NCBI RefSeq assembly: GCF_005222705.1 | Contig: NZ_STGF01000016.1 | Location: 62,001 to 126,000, forward strand | Direction of reading: 5' to 3' | DNA from: Paenibacillus sp. SY21-1 | GTDB lineage: Bacteria; Bacillota; Bacilli; Paenibacillales; Paenibacillaceae | Length of the DNA: 64,000 nucleotides | Shown: positions 35,227 through 44,076 of the stretch, piece by piece | How positions within the stretch are numbered: the stretch's first letter is position 1 | Layout of the letters: each line of letters opens with the position of its first letter | Notes under the pieces: generated by a model | The model's input: the letters and a program-made list of their open reading frames with translations, nothing else | Databases searched by the model: none | What the model was told of the DNA's origin: nothing | Translations under genes and position numbers: made by a program

Positions 35227-37281
35227 ATGTTGAAGCTGGATCAATTGACACTAAAGCAGATCAAAGGCGTGAGCGCTCCCAAGGAGCAAGAGCTTCACGC
35301 CTTTGGTGTACACACGGTGGCCGATCTGCTCGATTACTTTCCATTTCGTTACGAGGACTATCGGGTGCGCGAGCTGACCGATGTGAAGGATGGAGAGAAG
35401 GTCACCGTGCTTGGGCACGTAAGGGGCGTGCCCGTTATGCAGCGATACGGGCGCAGCAAGTCAAGGCTGACCTGCCGAGTCGAGGTCGGGGCATGGCTCG
35501 TGACGGCCGTGTGGTTTAACCGGACATTTCTTCAGGATCAGCTAACGCTTGGCCGTGAAATTATGCTTACGGGCAAATGGGAGCAGCAGCGCATGCAGAT
35601 GACGGTTTCGGACTCCGAATTTCCCGACAGCAAGCGCGCGGCCAAAACCGGAACGCTGCAGCCCGTCTATTCGGTAGGCGGAAGCGTGACGCAGACGTGG
35701 ATGCGCAAAACGATCCGTCAGGCGCTGGCGCAGTACGGCGCGCAAATCGGGGAGCTGCTGCCGCCCTCCTTGGTTGACCGTCACCGCTTAATGGGCAGGC
35801 GGGAGGCTGTTGAACTGGTCCATATGCCCGGCGATGTCCAGCGAGGACAGGCGGCGCGCCAGCGTCTCGTATATGAGGAGCTGTTTCTGTTTCAGTTGAA
35901 GCTTCAGGCCTATCGCGCGCTAAACCGCAAGCGCAATAACGGGGTTGCCCATCGGATCGGAAGCGAAGCGATCCGCGAATTCGCTGCATCGCTGCCCTTT
36001 GAGCTCACAGATGCGCAAAAGCATGTCGTCAACGAAATATTGACCGATATGCGACGGCCGTTTGCGATGAACCGTCTGCTCCAAGGCGATGTCGGCTCGG
36101 GCAAAACGGTTGTCGCCATTATTGCGCTTTATGTAGCGGTAAAAGCCGGACACCAGGGGGCGCTGATGGTGCCGACGGAGATCCTGGCGGAGCAGCATAT
36201 GCGCTCGCTGCAAAAGCTGCTCGAGGGAACGGGCATCGAGGTGGCGCTGTTAACGGGCAGTACGACGGAGCGCAGACGCAGAGATATGCTGGCAGGGCTG
36301 CAGATGGGGATGATCCACATCGTCATAGGCACGCACGCGCTTATTCAGGAGGACGTATTTTTCAGCAGCTTGAGCCTTGTCGTAGTGGACGAGCAGCACA
36401 GATTTGGCGTCAATCAACGGAGCGTGCTGCGGCGCAAGGGACTGAATCCTGACGTGCTTACGATGACTGCAACGCCGATTCCGCGAACGATGGCGATTAC
36501 CGCTTTCGGAGACATGGATGTGTCTACGATCAAGGAACGGCCGCGGGGACGCAAGCCGATTAAAACCTACTGGGTCAAGCACGGCATGCTGGAGCGGGTA
36601 TACAGTTTTATTCGCAAGGAGGTTGCGAAGGGCCGGCAAGCCTATATGATATGCCCGCTTATCGAAGAATCGGAAAAGCTTGACGTGCAAAATGCCATTG
36701 ATCTGTACGTGCAGACGCAGCAAACCTTTCCTGATTTGCAGATAGGCTTGCTGCATGGCAGACTAAGCGCAGCCGAAAAGGACAGCGTCATGAATGCGTT
36801 CGGCAGCGGAGAGAGCCATGTGCTTGTCGCCACAACAGTTGTCGAGGTAGGGGTAGACGTCCCTAACGCCACCTTGATGATCATTATGGATGCGGAGCGC
36901 TTCGGACTATCGCAGCTTCATCAGCTGCGCGGCCGAGTGGGGCGCGGCGAGCATCAATCGCATTGCATTCTGGTTGCCGATCCCAAATCGGAAACCGGAC
37001 GCGAGCGCATGAAGGTCATGACCGATACGGACGATGGATTTGAAGTATCGCGGCGCGATCTGGAGCTGCGCGGTCCGGGAGAATTTTTTGGCACGAAGCA
37101 AAGCGGGCTTCCCGAATTTAAGCTGGCCGATATGGTGGCGGATTACGAGACGCTGGAGGTGGCACGCGAGGATGCTGCCGAAGTGACCGCTGACCATGAT
37201 TTTTGGACGAATCCGCAATTTGTCAATCTGCGTCAGCTGCTGCAGAAGGACCCGTTTTTTCAAGGGGAGCAGCTCGACTAG
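35227..37281 (+). CDS. recG: ATP-dependent DNA helicase RecG
   Basis: A 684-residue branch-migration helicase. The N-terminal wedge/OB domain appears at about 30-160 (LDYFPFRYEDYRVREL). Walker A is QGDVGSGKTVVA; the DEQH box is VVVDEQHRFGVNQRSVL; motif III is TMTATPIPRTMA; motifs V-VI are TTVVEVGVDVPNAT and QLRGRVGRGEHQS. It starts 3 bases after the degV stop. It remodels stalled replication forks and Holliday junctions. Confidence 0.96.
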   Translation: MLKLDQLTLKQIKGVSAPKEQELHAFGVHTVADLLDYFPFRYEDYRVRELTDVKDGEKVTVLGHVRGVPVMQRYGRSKSRLTCRVEVGAWLVTAVWFNRTFLQDQLTLGREIMLTGKWEQQRMQMTVSDSEFPDSKRAAKTGTLQPVYSVGGSVTQTWMRKTIRQALAQYGAQIGELLPPSLVDRHRLMGRREAVELVHMPGDVQRGQAARQRLVYEELFLFQLKLQAYRALNRKRNNGVAHRIGSEAIREFAASLPFELTDAQKHVVNEILTDMRRPFAMNRLLQGDVGSGKTVVAIIALYVAVKAGHQGALMVPTEILAEQHMRSLQKLLEGTGIEVALLTGSTTERRRRDMLAGLQMGMIHIVIGTHALIQEDVFFSSLSLVVVDEQHRFGVNQRSVLRRKGLNPDVLTMTATPIPRTMAITAFGDMDVSTIKERPRGRKPIKTYWVKHGMLERVYSFIRKEVAKGRQAYMICPLIEESEKLDVQNAIDLYVQTQQTFPDLQIGLLHGRLSAAEKDSVMNAFGSGESHVLVATTVVEVGVDVPNATLMIIMDAERFGLSQLHQLRGRVGRGEHQSHCILVADPKSETGRERMKVMTDTDDGFEVSRRDLELRGPGEFFGTKQSGLPEFKLADMVADYETLEVAREDAAEVTADHDFWTNPQFVNLRQLLQKDPFFQGEQLD

Positions 37282-37358
37282 GAAAGATTGCCCTCTGCCG
37301 CGCATATAGTCTAACGATGGCAAACGTTTGGACTGCCCGGATGGAGGTGTCGAGGCAA

Positions 37359-37646
37359 GTGAGCTACCAGAAGTATGGCATTCGTCCGCAATTGGTCGAG
37401 CGCGTCAAATTTAAATTAAAAAACCCCGTCGTCAAAGACCGTATCCGACAGCTGCTTGGCCATGTAACCAAGTACGATTTGCAGGATCGCCCAAAGGTAA
37501 GAAAGCTGGTGAAATCGGCTGCTGTTATTTTACAGGAGCAATTGACGGATACGCAGGAGGAACAGATTGTAACCTTCGTGATGGCGCAAAAAATTGACCC
37601 CAACAACACGTTTCATTTGTTGAAGCTGTGGGGCATGTTTCGCTGA
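37359..37646 (+). CDS. spoVIF: stage VI sporulation protein F
   Basis: A 95-residue protein that resembles the SpoVIF (YjcC) annotation used in Paenibacillus; in B. subtilis it supports late spore coat assembly and GerR-dependent genes. The start is GTG 37359 with GGAGGTG 9 bases upstream, giving MSYQKYGIRPQLVERVK. The frame extends upstream to 37203 inside recG, with no ribosome site. The C-terminus IDPNNTFHLLKLWGMF is distinctive. A terminator overlaps the stop. The name rests on memory. Confidence 0.72.
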   Translation: MSYQKYGIRPQLVERVKFKLKNPVVKDRIRQLLGHVTKYDLQDRPKVRKLVKSAAVILQEQLTDTQEEQIVTFVMAQKIDPNNTFHLLKLWGMFR

Positions 37647-37671
37647 CCTTATGGGTCGGCGATTTTTTTTT
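37641..37671 (+). terminator. terminator overlapping the spoVIF stop
   Basis: CGCTGACC (37641-37648) pairs with GGTCGGCG (37654-37661), one G-U pair, followed by A and nine T. Confidence 0.85.
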
Positions 37672-37818
37672 GTTGGCAGGACTCTGGCCACCGGTGGCGG
37701 CGGCATGTCTGCAAGCGCAGTCCCGGAGCGGATTTGTATGACAAGCCGAGCCAAAGCGGATACTGGAAGGAAAGAGCTCGCGGGAGGCTAGCAGAGACCG
37801 CTAACGGAGGGATTGGCG

Positions 37819-39159
37819 ATGAAAAATAAAGCGGGGAAGTATACGAGGAGGCCGCTTGTGTATTGGGTGGGCAAGCTTTTTTTGCTGCCGTCCACGCTGC
37901 TGGACTATACCTCAGGCAAATGGGCGGCTCTAAACGCCTCGATGAGGCTATCCGAGGAAGCGACGCCGCTGCGGCTGTCCATGTCCGCAACGGCACGGCT
38001 CAAGCAGGAATGGGCCAAAAGCGGTGCGGGCAGGCCGGCTGCAGAGCATCAAGACCGCGGGCAGGATAACCGCTCGGAAACATCCTCCAAGGCCGAACGC
38101 TGGACACCGGCAGAACAAGCAATCATCCAGCAGATTCGCGAGGAAACGACTTTGCACAATCGAAACAATGTAACACGGACGGAAGCTTACCGCGCGGTCT
38201 ACTTTCGGTTGCCGGAACTGCACTGGTCGCTGTTGGCTCACATGGTATCTCGCAACGGCGGTTGGAACATGACCGATCTAAAGGGAGAATGGCTGCCTCG
38301 GCTGCTTGGAGAGAGTCAGCGAAATGCGATATTTCAGTTTTTGGAGCAAGCGAATGCCGCTATCTTTCATGACGCTTTTCCGCAATTGAAGCTGTATGAA
38401 TGGAGCTTGCGAGAGGGAAGAAGTCTGTTCCATTTGCTGCCGGCCTTTGACGTGTCCGCGTTTATGACGCCCGTTTGGCGGCTGTTCTGGCGCGAACGTG
38501 ATCCGGTTCCGTTAACGGTTGCGCTGATCGTAAACGAACAGCATTATATCGAGCAGCGGGTCGTGAGGCAGCCTTTTATGCTTGAGCATGTGCTTCATAC
38601 CTGGTTTTTCGGGCTGCAGTCGCTGCTTCAGCTGAACGGAGTCGTATTTCCGTATGCGTGCAGGTCGGAATTGCGCTTTGCGGAAGGAAGCGACGACCCC
38701 AGACTTGCGGGACTGGTGCTGGAGCGCTTCGAGAATATCGATGAGAGGATCGAGTTTGGCAAAAGGCTTTATGCGATCCTGTTCGGCATCCCCTCCATAC
38801 GAAACGGGGTCAAGCATTTTGCTTCCGCAGTCCCCCATACGGGCTCTCGCGCCGATTACGCTCCCAAACTGTTTACTCGCCATCTCGCGCGGCGAAAGGA
38901 GCCCTTCTATCGGGAACGGCTGCACGGCAATCGGCTAAAGAAAGGAGAGCCGCCGATTTACAGCCCGGAACTGCAGGAAGCATGGCCGGATCATTCGCCG
39001 CAACGGCTGGAACCGAAGGACTGGTTTTGGACATGCCCTGGCGTGGATCGTTTCTTTGAAGGCTTGCCTATGCCGAAACTGTTCGAAATGACGGAGGAGC
39101 ATGCGCGGATGCTTGGCAAAATTGAGCTAGCTGTCCTGGCAGAGCAAGAAAAGGGATAG
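37819..39159 (+). CDS. DUF2515 family protein (YppC-like)
   Basis: A 446-residue protein of unknown function. I chose ATG 37819 with ACGGAGGG upstream. Residues of about 105-160 (QQIREETTLHNRNNVTRTEA, then YFRLPELHWSLLAHMVSRN) match my memory of DUF2515. The N-terminal 40 residues are basic with a hydrophobic patch, YWVGKLFLLPSTLLDY, and may associate with the membrane. A polar linker follows at about 65-95. It stands alone between spoVIF and the LysR/SDR pair. It may belong to a sporulating-Firmicute group, but no role can be inferred from the sequence. Confidence 0.65.
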   Translation: MKNKAGKYTRRPLVYWVGKLFLLPSTLLDYTSGKWAALNASMRLSEEATPLRLSMSATARLKQEWAKSGAGRPAAEHQDRGQDNRSETSSKAERWTPAEQAIIQQIREETTLHNRNNVTRTEAYRAVYFRLPELHWSLLAHMVSRNGGWNMTDLKGEWLPRLLGESQRNAIFQFLEQANAAIFHDAFPQLKLYEWSLREGRSLFHLLPAFDVSAFMTPVWRLFWRERDPVPLTVALIVNEQHYIEQRVVRQPFMLEHVLHTWFFGLQSLLQLNGVVFPYACRSELRFAEGSDDPRLAGLVLERFENIDERIEFGKRLYAILFGIPSIRNGVKHFASAVPHTGSRADYAPKLFTRHLARRKEPFYRERLHGNRLKKGEPPIYSPELQEAWPDHSPQRLEPKDWFWTCPGVDRFFEGLPMPKLFEMTEEHARMLGKIELAVLAEQEKG

Positions 39160-39214
39160 CGCTACGGCTTGCAGCCTAAGCGATAAGAATATCGAAAGCT
39201 CGGTCCGTATTCAG

Positions 39215-40114
39215 TTACGGCAATGATGCGTATTGGAAGCGATCCAGGAAACGTTTAATCATTGTACTGGACGACTTGCTTTCCAGCATGATCCAGCCAA
39301 TGGAGATTAGAGGCTGCTCCATGTCCAGCTGGAGGGTGAAGAAGTCGTTGCTTTGAAAATTGGTGTGGTGGGCAAAGGAGTATTCGTGGCCTACCGTGAC
39401 CGCGTTCAGCTGTTGAAGCGCAGCGTTAATGACTTCGGAGTTGTTGGTGCGAAACAAAATACTTGTATCTCCGATAGCGCCGGACAGCTTGAGCATAAAC
39501 TGATCAATCAGCTCATCGTTGAACAGCACGAAGGTTTGGCCGATTAAATCATCCAAAACGATCTTTTTTTTGTCGGCCAATTGATTGCTTTTGTTCACGC
39601 AAATGCGCATGTAGCCTTCATCTATCGGGAAAAAAGACAGCCCTTGAAGCTGTTCGTCCACTTCGTCTCGATACAGCGCGATCAGACCCAGATCGGCCTG
39701 CTTGTCGCGGACCTCCTTGATGATGCTGGAAGCGGGTCTCTCGGAAAGCTCAAACCGCAAGTCGGGATGGACAGGCTTCATGCTGGCTACTGCGCGAATA
39801 ATGGCAGGAATGCCTCCAGGAATAGCGGAAAGGCGGAGCTCGCCGGCGATTGCTTCGCCAATGTAATCGGCATCCTCCCTCATTAGCTGTACGATGTCGA
39901 GCACGCTTCTCAGCTTTTCGAAGATCGGTCTGGCCTGCTCCAGCGGGAATGCGCCGTTTCTGGATCGCTCGAACAGCTTGATGCCAAGCTCGCTTTCCAT
40001 TCGTGTAATGGCTTGACTGATCGTTGACTGGGTAACCGCTAAAGATGCAGAGGCCGTCGTAATCGAACGGGTCCGTGACACTTCAAGCACATAAGCCATA
40101 TGCTCCAGATTCAT
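39215..40114 (-). CDS. LysR family regulator, divergent from an SDR
   Basis: A 299-residue LysR protein. The winged helix is at residues 1-60 (HMAYVLEVSRTRSITTASAS, VTQSTISQAITRME) and the effector domain follows. The divergent layout over the SDR at 40257 is the classical LysR arrangement, so it probably controls that gene and itself. The start ATG is preceded by AAAGGAGCAAG on the minus strand. The effector is unknown. Confidence 0.9.
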   Translation of the reverse strand: MNLEHMAYVLEVSRTRSITTASASLAVTQSTISQAITRMESELGIKLFERSRNGAFPLEQARPIFEKLRSVLDIVQLMREDADYIGEAIAGELRLSAIPGGIPAIIRAVASMKPVHPDLRFELSERPASSIIKEVRDKQADLGLIALYRDEVDEQLQGLSFFPIDEGYMRICVNKSNQLADKKKIVLDDLIGQTFVLFNDELIDQFMLKLSGAIGDTSILFRTNNSEVINAALQQLNAVTVGHEYSFAHHTNFQSNDFFTLQLDMEQPLISIGWIMLESKSSSTMIKRFLDRFQYASLP

Positions 40115-40146
40115 CTTCTTGCTCCTTTTGTTTAAATATTTTAAAG

Positions 40147-40156
40147 ATACATGTAT
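40147..40156. promoter_or_regulatory. candidate LysR operator palindrome
   Basis: ATACATGTAT is a perfect 10-bp palindrome in the AT-rich 142-base gap between the divergent lysR and SDR genes. Further AT-rich partial dyads flank it. Likely binding site for the LysR protein; inference from position. Confidence 0.4.
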
Positions 40157-40256
40157 TTTTCTTAAATATACATCAATGAATTCTTCACGTATACTGTTAC
40201 TTGTAAACTGAAAGCGATATCAACGACTGAATATGAATAAAAAGGAGCACATTGCG

Positions 40257-41039
40257 ATGACTATTATAAAAGATCGTTTTTCCAACAAGGTTGCCATAGT
40301 AACAGGCGGAGCATCCGGCATCGGTTATGCCATAGCCGAAAGGCTTATTCAGGAAGGCGCTTCGGTTGTAGCGGCCGATTTGAATACAGAGCGGCTTGAG
40401 ACGATACAGGCACAGCTTGGCGAGCGTTTCTACGGCGTAAAAGCAAATGTAACGCTTGAAGAGGATTCAGAGAAGCTCGTGCATGCTGCCGTTGAACGTT
40501 TTGGCGGGTTGCATCTTGCCTTTAACGTAGCCGGAGCGTCCAAGGTCGGCGTCATTACGGAATTGTCCGAGTCGGATTGGGATTTTACGGTAGATTTGTG
40601 TATGAAAGGCGTATTTCTCGGCATGAAGCATCAGGCTCGGCAAATGGCGAAGCAGGGCGGCGGCGCGATTGTGAATGTTGCCTCGTTGAACGCTCAAGTG
40701 CCTATGTATGCGGGTTCAGCGTATGCTTCCGCAAAAGCCGGTGTAGAGATGCTGACCAAGAACGGCGCGCTTGAAATGGCCCGCAACGGAATTCGGGTCA
40801 ATGCCATTTTGCCTGGCTTGATTGATACGCCATTGACCGCCGGACTGCTTGCCAATGAAGAGATCCATGCGGCCTACATGGAGCGCATTCCGATGAAGCG
40901 AGCTGCCAAGCCTGAGGAAATGACAGGGCCGGCGCTCTTCCTCGCAAGCGATGACGCCGGGTATGTAAACGGAGCGAGCTTGATCGTAGACGGGGCTTGG
41001 GCAACGAGCGGTTATCCGGATTTGAGCCGCTGGTTCTAA
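40257..41039 (+). CDS. short-chain dehydrogenase/reductase
   Basis: A 260-residue classical SDR oxidoreductase. Cofactor motif TGGASGIGYAIAERL, Asp-39 region VVAADLNTERL suggesting NAD preference, NVAG, catalytic Ser in VASLN and the Tyr-x3-Lys pair YASAKAG. ATG 40257 has AAAGGAG 9 bases upstream; the ATG at 40233 lacks one. The C-terminus shows the usual SDR pattern with SDDAGYVNGASLIVDGAW. The substrate is unknown; glucose or 3-oxoacyl-like dehydrogenases are common relatives. It is monocistronic, with a terminator. Confidence 0.92.
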   Translation: MTIIKDRFSNKVAIVTGGASGIGYAIAERLIQEGASVVAADLNTERLETIQAQLGERFYGVKANVTLEEDSEKLVHAAVERFGGLHLAFNVAGASKVGVITELSESDWDFTVDLCMKGVFLGMKHQARQMAKQGGGAIVNVASLNAQVPMYAGSAYASAKAGVEMLTKNGALEMARNGIRVNAILPGLIDTPLTAGLLANEEIHAAYMERIPMKRAAKPEEMTGPALFLASDDAGYVNGASLIVDGAWATSGYPDLSRWF

Positions 41040-41077
41040 GCGGATTGATACAGCAAGCCGCTATCCATCCGTAACGG

Positions 41078-41124
41078 GCCCGCAGATATTGCCGCATTGG
41101 CGGCTATGTCTGCGGGCTTTTTTG
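41078..41124 (+). terminator. terminator after the SDR gene
   Basis: GCCCGCAGATA (41078-41088) pairs with TATGTCTGCGGGC (41105-41117), with an inner GCCGC/GCGGC pairing, and is followed by seven T. Confidence 0.88.
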
Positions 41125-41166
41125 GCGTGAACAGGCTCCAGTCTTTCCTCCTGCTATTCGTATGAT

Positions 41167-41196
41167 TTGGCCACGCCTTTAGTTGAACGGTATAAT
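41167..41196 (+). promoter_or_regulatory. promoter of the AraC-GyrI gene
   Basis: TATAAT at 41191-41196 with TTGGCC at 41167-41172 (18-base spacer). The start codon is about 97 bases downstream, leaving a leader without clear structure. Confidence 0.45.
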
Positions 41197-41292
41197 AAGG
41201 AAATGATGATCAAACATGCCGTCAAATTTGTGCAGCGAATGTCGGAAGCCAAAGAGCGGCGTCGGTTATTCTGAGGATGAGGAGGCTGAGCA

Positions 41293-42174
41293 ATGAATAT
41301 GCTGGAGCACATGAACGAAGCCTTGGCCTACGTGGAAGCCCATTTGGCGGAAGAGATCGATCTTCAGGAGGCGGCACGGCTGGCGTTATGCTCGGAGTAT
41401 CACTTTACCCGGATGTTTTCCTTTCTTGCGGGAATGACGATGTCGGAGTATGTTCGACGCAGGAGGCTGACGCTGGCCGCGTTTGACCTGCAGCAAAGCC
41501 AAATCAGAATTATCGATGTCGCCGTAAAGTACGGCTACCAGTCGCCGGACGCCTTCACTAAAGCCTTCCAGCATTATCATGGCATCACTCCGACAGAAGC
41601 TAGAAGTCATGGACGGGCGCTGAAAGTGTGCTCCAGAATGACCTTCCAGCTCACGATTAGAGGGGGAGAAAACATGGAATATCGGATGGAGGAAAAGAAC
41701 GCGTTTCGTATTGTAGGGCTTCATAAGCGGGTAGCCATTCAATTTGAAGGGGTGAACCCTGCGATTGCCGAAATGTGGCAAAGCTTGAACACGCAGATGA
41801 TTGCTGAGCTCAAGCAGCTGTCCAACACGGCGCCTGCAGGCATGATTAGCGCGTCGATCAACTTTTCGAACGGTAGAATGGAGGAGCAGGGAGAGCTGGA
41901 CCATTATATTGGCGTTGCGACAACGGAGACAAGTCCGCCGCATTATGCGCAGCTGGAAGTCGCTCCGGCGACTTGGGCCGTATTCGAGGCTGTCGGTCCG
42001 TTTCCGGGGACGCTTCAGCACATTTGGGGCCGGATTTACTCGGAGTGGTTTCCTTCGTCGAAGTACGAAGCGGTTCCCGGTCCGGAAATGCTATGGAATG
42101 AGCATAAGGATACGAGCTCGCCGGCCTTCAGGAGCGAAATCTGGATACCAGTCCGCAAAAAAAGCATCGTATAG
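41293..42174 (+). CDS. AraC family regulator with C-terminal GyrI-like effector domain
   Basis: A 293-residue protein. The N-terminal half holds two AraC helix-turn-helices (about 1-105; the second ends in AVKYGYQSPDAFTKAFQHYH). Residues of about 125-290 form a GyrI/BmrR-like ligand-binding fold, for example HYIGVATTETSPP, AQLEVAPATWAVFEAVGPFP and SEIWIPV. Such fusions sense hydrophobic or drug-like ligands. GAGGAGG lies upstream of the ATG. The likely targets are not adjacent. Confidence 0.88.
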   Translation: MNMLEHMNEALAYVEAHLAEEIDLQEAARLALCSEYHFTRMFSFLAGMTMSEYVRRRRLTLAAFDLQQSQIRIIDVAVKYGYQSPDAFTKAFQHYHGITPTEARSHGRALKVCSRMTFQLTIRGGENMEYRMEEKNAFRIVGLHKRVAIQFEGVNPAIAEMWQSLNTQMIAELKQLSNTAPAGMISASINFSNGRMEEQGELDHYIGVATTETSPPHYAQLEVAPATWAVFEAVGPFPGTLQHIWGRIYSEWFPSSKYEAVPGPEMLWNEHKDTSSPAFRSEIWIPVRKKSIV

Positions 42175-42218
42175 GAGCGCTTCAACCGTCTAAACGATGA
42201 GATTACACACATGCAAGG

Positions 42219-42257
42219 CGCTTCTCTTCCCTAAATCCGGGAGGAGAGGCGTTTTTT
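42219..42257 (+). terminator. terminator after the AraC-GyrI gene
   Basis: A 13-bp stem (two G-U pairs) from 42219-42231 and 42239-42251, then six T. Confidence 0.85.
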
Positions 42258-42338
42258 GTTCTGGCGTTTCCCGTCTTTAACAAAAGGGTGCCGTCCAACT
42301 GTTGTGAGCCTGCCACAGAAGGCTTGGAGCAGCAACTA

Positions 42339-42347
42339 TGGTATACT
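42339..42347 (+). promoter_or_regulatory. extended -10 promoter of selO
   Basis: TGG followed by TATACT, an extended -10. No good -35 at standard spacing. About 50 bases before the selO start. Confidence 0.45.
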
Positions 42348-42395
42348 ATAAAGTAGCATCACCCATTTAGGTTGACTGAAAAGGTAGGCGAACCC

Positions 42396-43865
42396 ATGAA
42401 AGAAAAACATGCAAATCCAGGCTGGAACTTGGATAACAGCTACGCTAGACTGCCGGAAATTATGTATGCCAAGCAAAATCCGACTCCTGTGCAGGCGCCC
42501 GCAATCGCTGTGCTGAATGATAGCCTTGCGGCGGAGCTGGGGCTGGACCCGGCAGCGTTGACAGAGGAAGAAAACATAGCCATCTTTGCGGGGAATGCGA
42601 TACCGGCAGGGGGCTTTCCGCTTGCGCAGGCTTATGCTGGCCACCAATTCGGACATTTTAATATACTGGGAGACGGCCGGGCCGTGCTGCTCGGCGAGCA
42701 GCTGACGCCTGAGGGCACTCGGGTCGATATCCAGCTCAAGGGCTCGGGCCCGACGCCGTTTTCACGCCGCGGAGATGGCCGGGCGGCGCTCGGACCGATG
42801 CTTCGCGAATATATCATTAGCGAGGCGATGTATGGACTTGGCATTCCGACTACCCGCAGCCTGGCCGTCGTAACGACCGGAGAAGCGATATACCGCGAAA
42901 CCAAGCTGCCAGGGGCGATTCTGACCCGCGTGGCGGGCAGTCATTTGCGCGTCGGCACGTTCCAATATGCGGCTCAACGCGGCTCGCGCGAGGATTTGCA
43001 AGCTTTGGCCGACTACGCAATAAACCGACATTATCAGCATTTGGCGAAGGTCGGCAGTCGCTATATTCGCTTGCTGAACGAGGTCATTGCGCGTCAGGCA
43101 AAGCTCATTGCGAAATGGCAGCTCGTTGGTTTTGTGCACGGGGTTATGAATACGGACAATATGACCATCAGCGGTGAAACGATTGATTATGGCCCGTGCG
43201 CGTTTATTGATGCTTATGATCCTGCAACGGTATTCAGCTCCATAGATGCCCATGGCCGTTATGCTTATGGCAATCAGCCTCATATTGCAGTATGGAATCT
43301 TGCAAGGCTGGCCGAAGCGTTATTGCCGCTTGTGCATGAGGATGAGGCGGAGGCCGTCCGATTGGCGGAGGAGGCATTGGCTGCATTCAGCATTCAGTAT
43401 CAGGACCATTGGCTTGCAGGGATGAGGGCCAAGCTTGGGCTGGCCGACGAGGAAGAGCAGGATGCTGCATTGATTATGGATTTGCTGAAGTGGATGCAGG
43501 AGAATGACGCCGATTATACGAATACGTTCCGGGCATTGACGTTAGGTCAACTGGGCAATAGCACCGTATTGTCCGGCGCGGATTTCGATGCATGGAAGCA
43601 ACGCTGGCAGGGCAGGCTGGAGCGGCAGTCACTCTCTCGGGGCGAAGTTGCGGCATTAATGAAGAGCAGCAATCCGGCTATAATTCCCCGCAACCATCTG
43701 GTGGAGGATGCGCTTAACGCAGCCGTACAAGAAGGGAATGACGGAGTCATGAACAGCCTGGTGCAAGCGCTGAAACATCCCTACGCCTATACGTCGGAGC
43801 AGGAGCATTATGCGACTTTGCCCGAGCCCTCAAGCTGCGGCTATCAAACATTTTGCGGTACCTGA
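42396..43865 (+). CDS. selO: SelO/YdiU family protein adenylyltransferase
   Basis: A 489-residue pseudokinase-fold enzyme that transfers AMP to Ser/Thr/Tyr of target proteins, linked to oxidative stress. Motifs: PEIMYAKQNPTPVQAP, AYAGHQFGHFNILGDGRAVLLGE, VDIQLKGSGPTPFSRRGDGR, MNTDNMTISGETIDYGPCAF. The C-terminal CGYQTFCGT pair of cysteines is typical. I use ATG 42396 (AAGGTAGGCG upstream) rather than TTG 42372. Substrates here are not known. Confidence 0.95.
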   Translation: MKEKHANPGWNLDNSYARLPEIMYAKQNPTPVQAPAIAVLNDSLAAELGLDPAALTEEENIAIFAGNAIPAGGFPLAQAYAGHQFGHFNILGDGRAVLLGEQLTPEGTRVDIQLKGSGPTPFSRRGDGRAALGPMLREYIISEAMYGLGIPTTRSLAVVTTGEAIYRETKLPGAILTRVAGSHLRVGTFQYAAQRGSREDLQALADYAINRHYQHLAKVGSRYIRLLNEVIARQAKLIAKWQLVGFVHGVMNTDNMTISGETIDYGPCAFIDAYDPATVFSSIDAHGRYAYGNQPHIAVWNLARLAEALLPLVHEDEAEAVRLAEEALAAFSIQYQDHWLAGMRAKLGLADEEEQDAALIMDLLKWMQENDADYTNTFRALTLGQLGNSTVLSGADFDAWKQRWQGRLERQSLSRGEVAALMKSSNPAIIPRNHLVEDALNAAVQEGNDGVMNSLVQALKHPYAYTSEQEHYATLPEPSSCGYQTFCGT

Positions 43866-43873
43866 CCTGGGAA

Positions 43874-43908
43874 CGCTCCGCTGCCAGCCGTACTGGCGAA
43901 GCGGAGCG
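43874..43908 (+). other. hairpin after selO without a T tract
   Basis: CGCTCCGC (43874-43881) pairs with GCGGAGCG (43901-43908) and GCCAG pairs with CTGGC inside it. No run of T follows, so it may stabilise the mRNA end rather than terminate. The rest of 43909-44076 is AT-rich and contains no clear promoter. Confidence 0.45.
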
Positions 43909-44076
43909 ATTAGTCAGGAATATCTTTCAAATTTAGAAATATTTTTACATATACTAGTTACATTTACACTTCATTTCTTTTGGAAAAAGCAGCTAGCTTT
44001 GTATTCCCCTCTCATATTAAAATAATAGCGAAGAGAACTTGAACGATCACGCAGGAGAGGAAATCAATATAATACG

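Noticed and set aside
37303..37310. CATATAGT before spoVIF as a sigma-E/K promoter
   Set aside because: The -10 is close to consensus but the -35 is poor and the sigma-K spacing does not fit, so I left it out of the features.
43810..44025. 71-codon plus-strand frame across the end of selO
   Set aside because: It lies mostly inside selO in another frame and has no ribosome site; the tail is AT-rich intergenic sequence.
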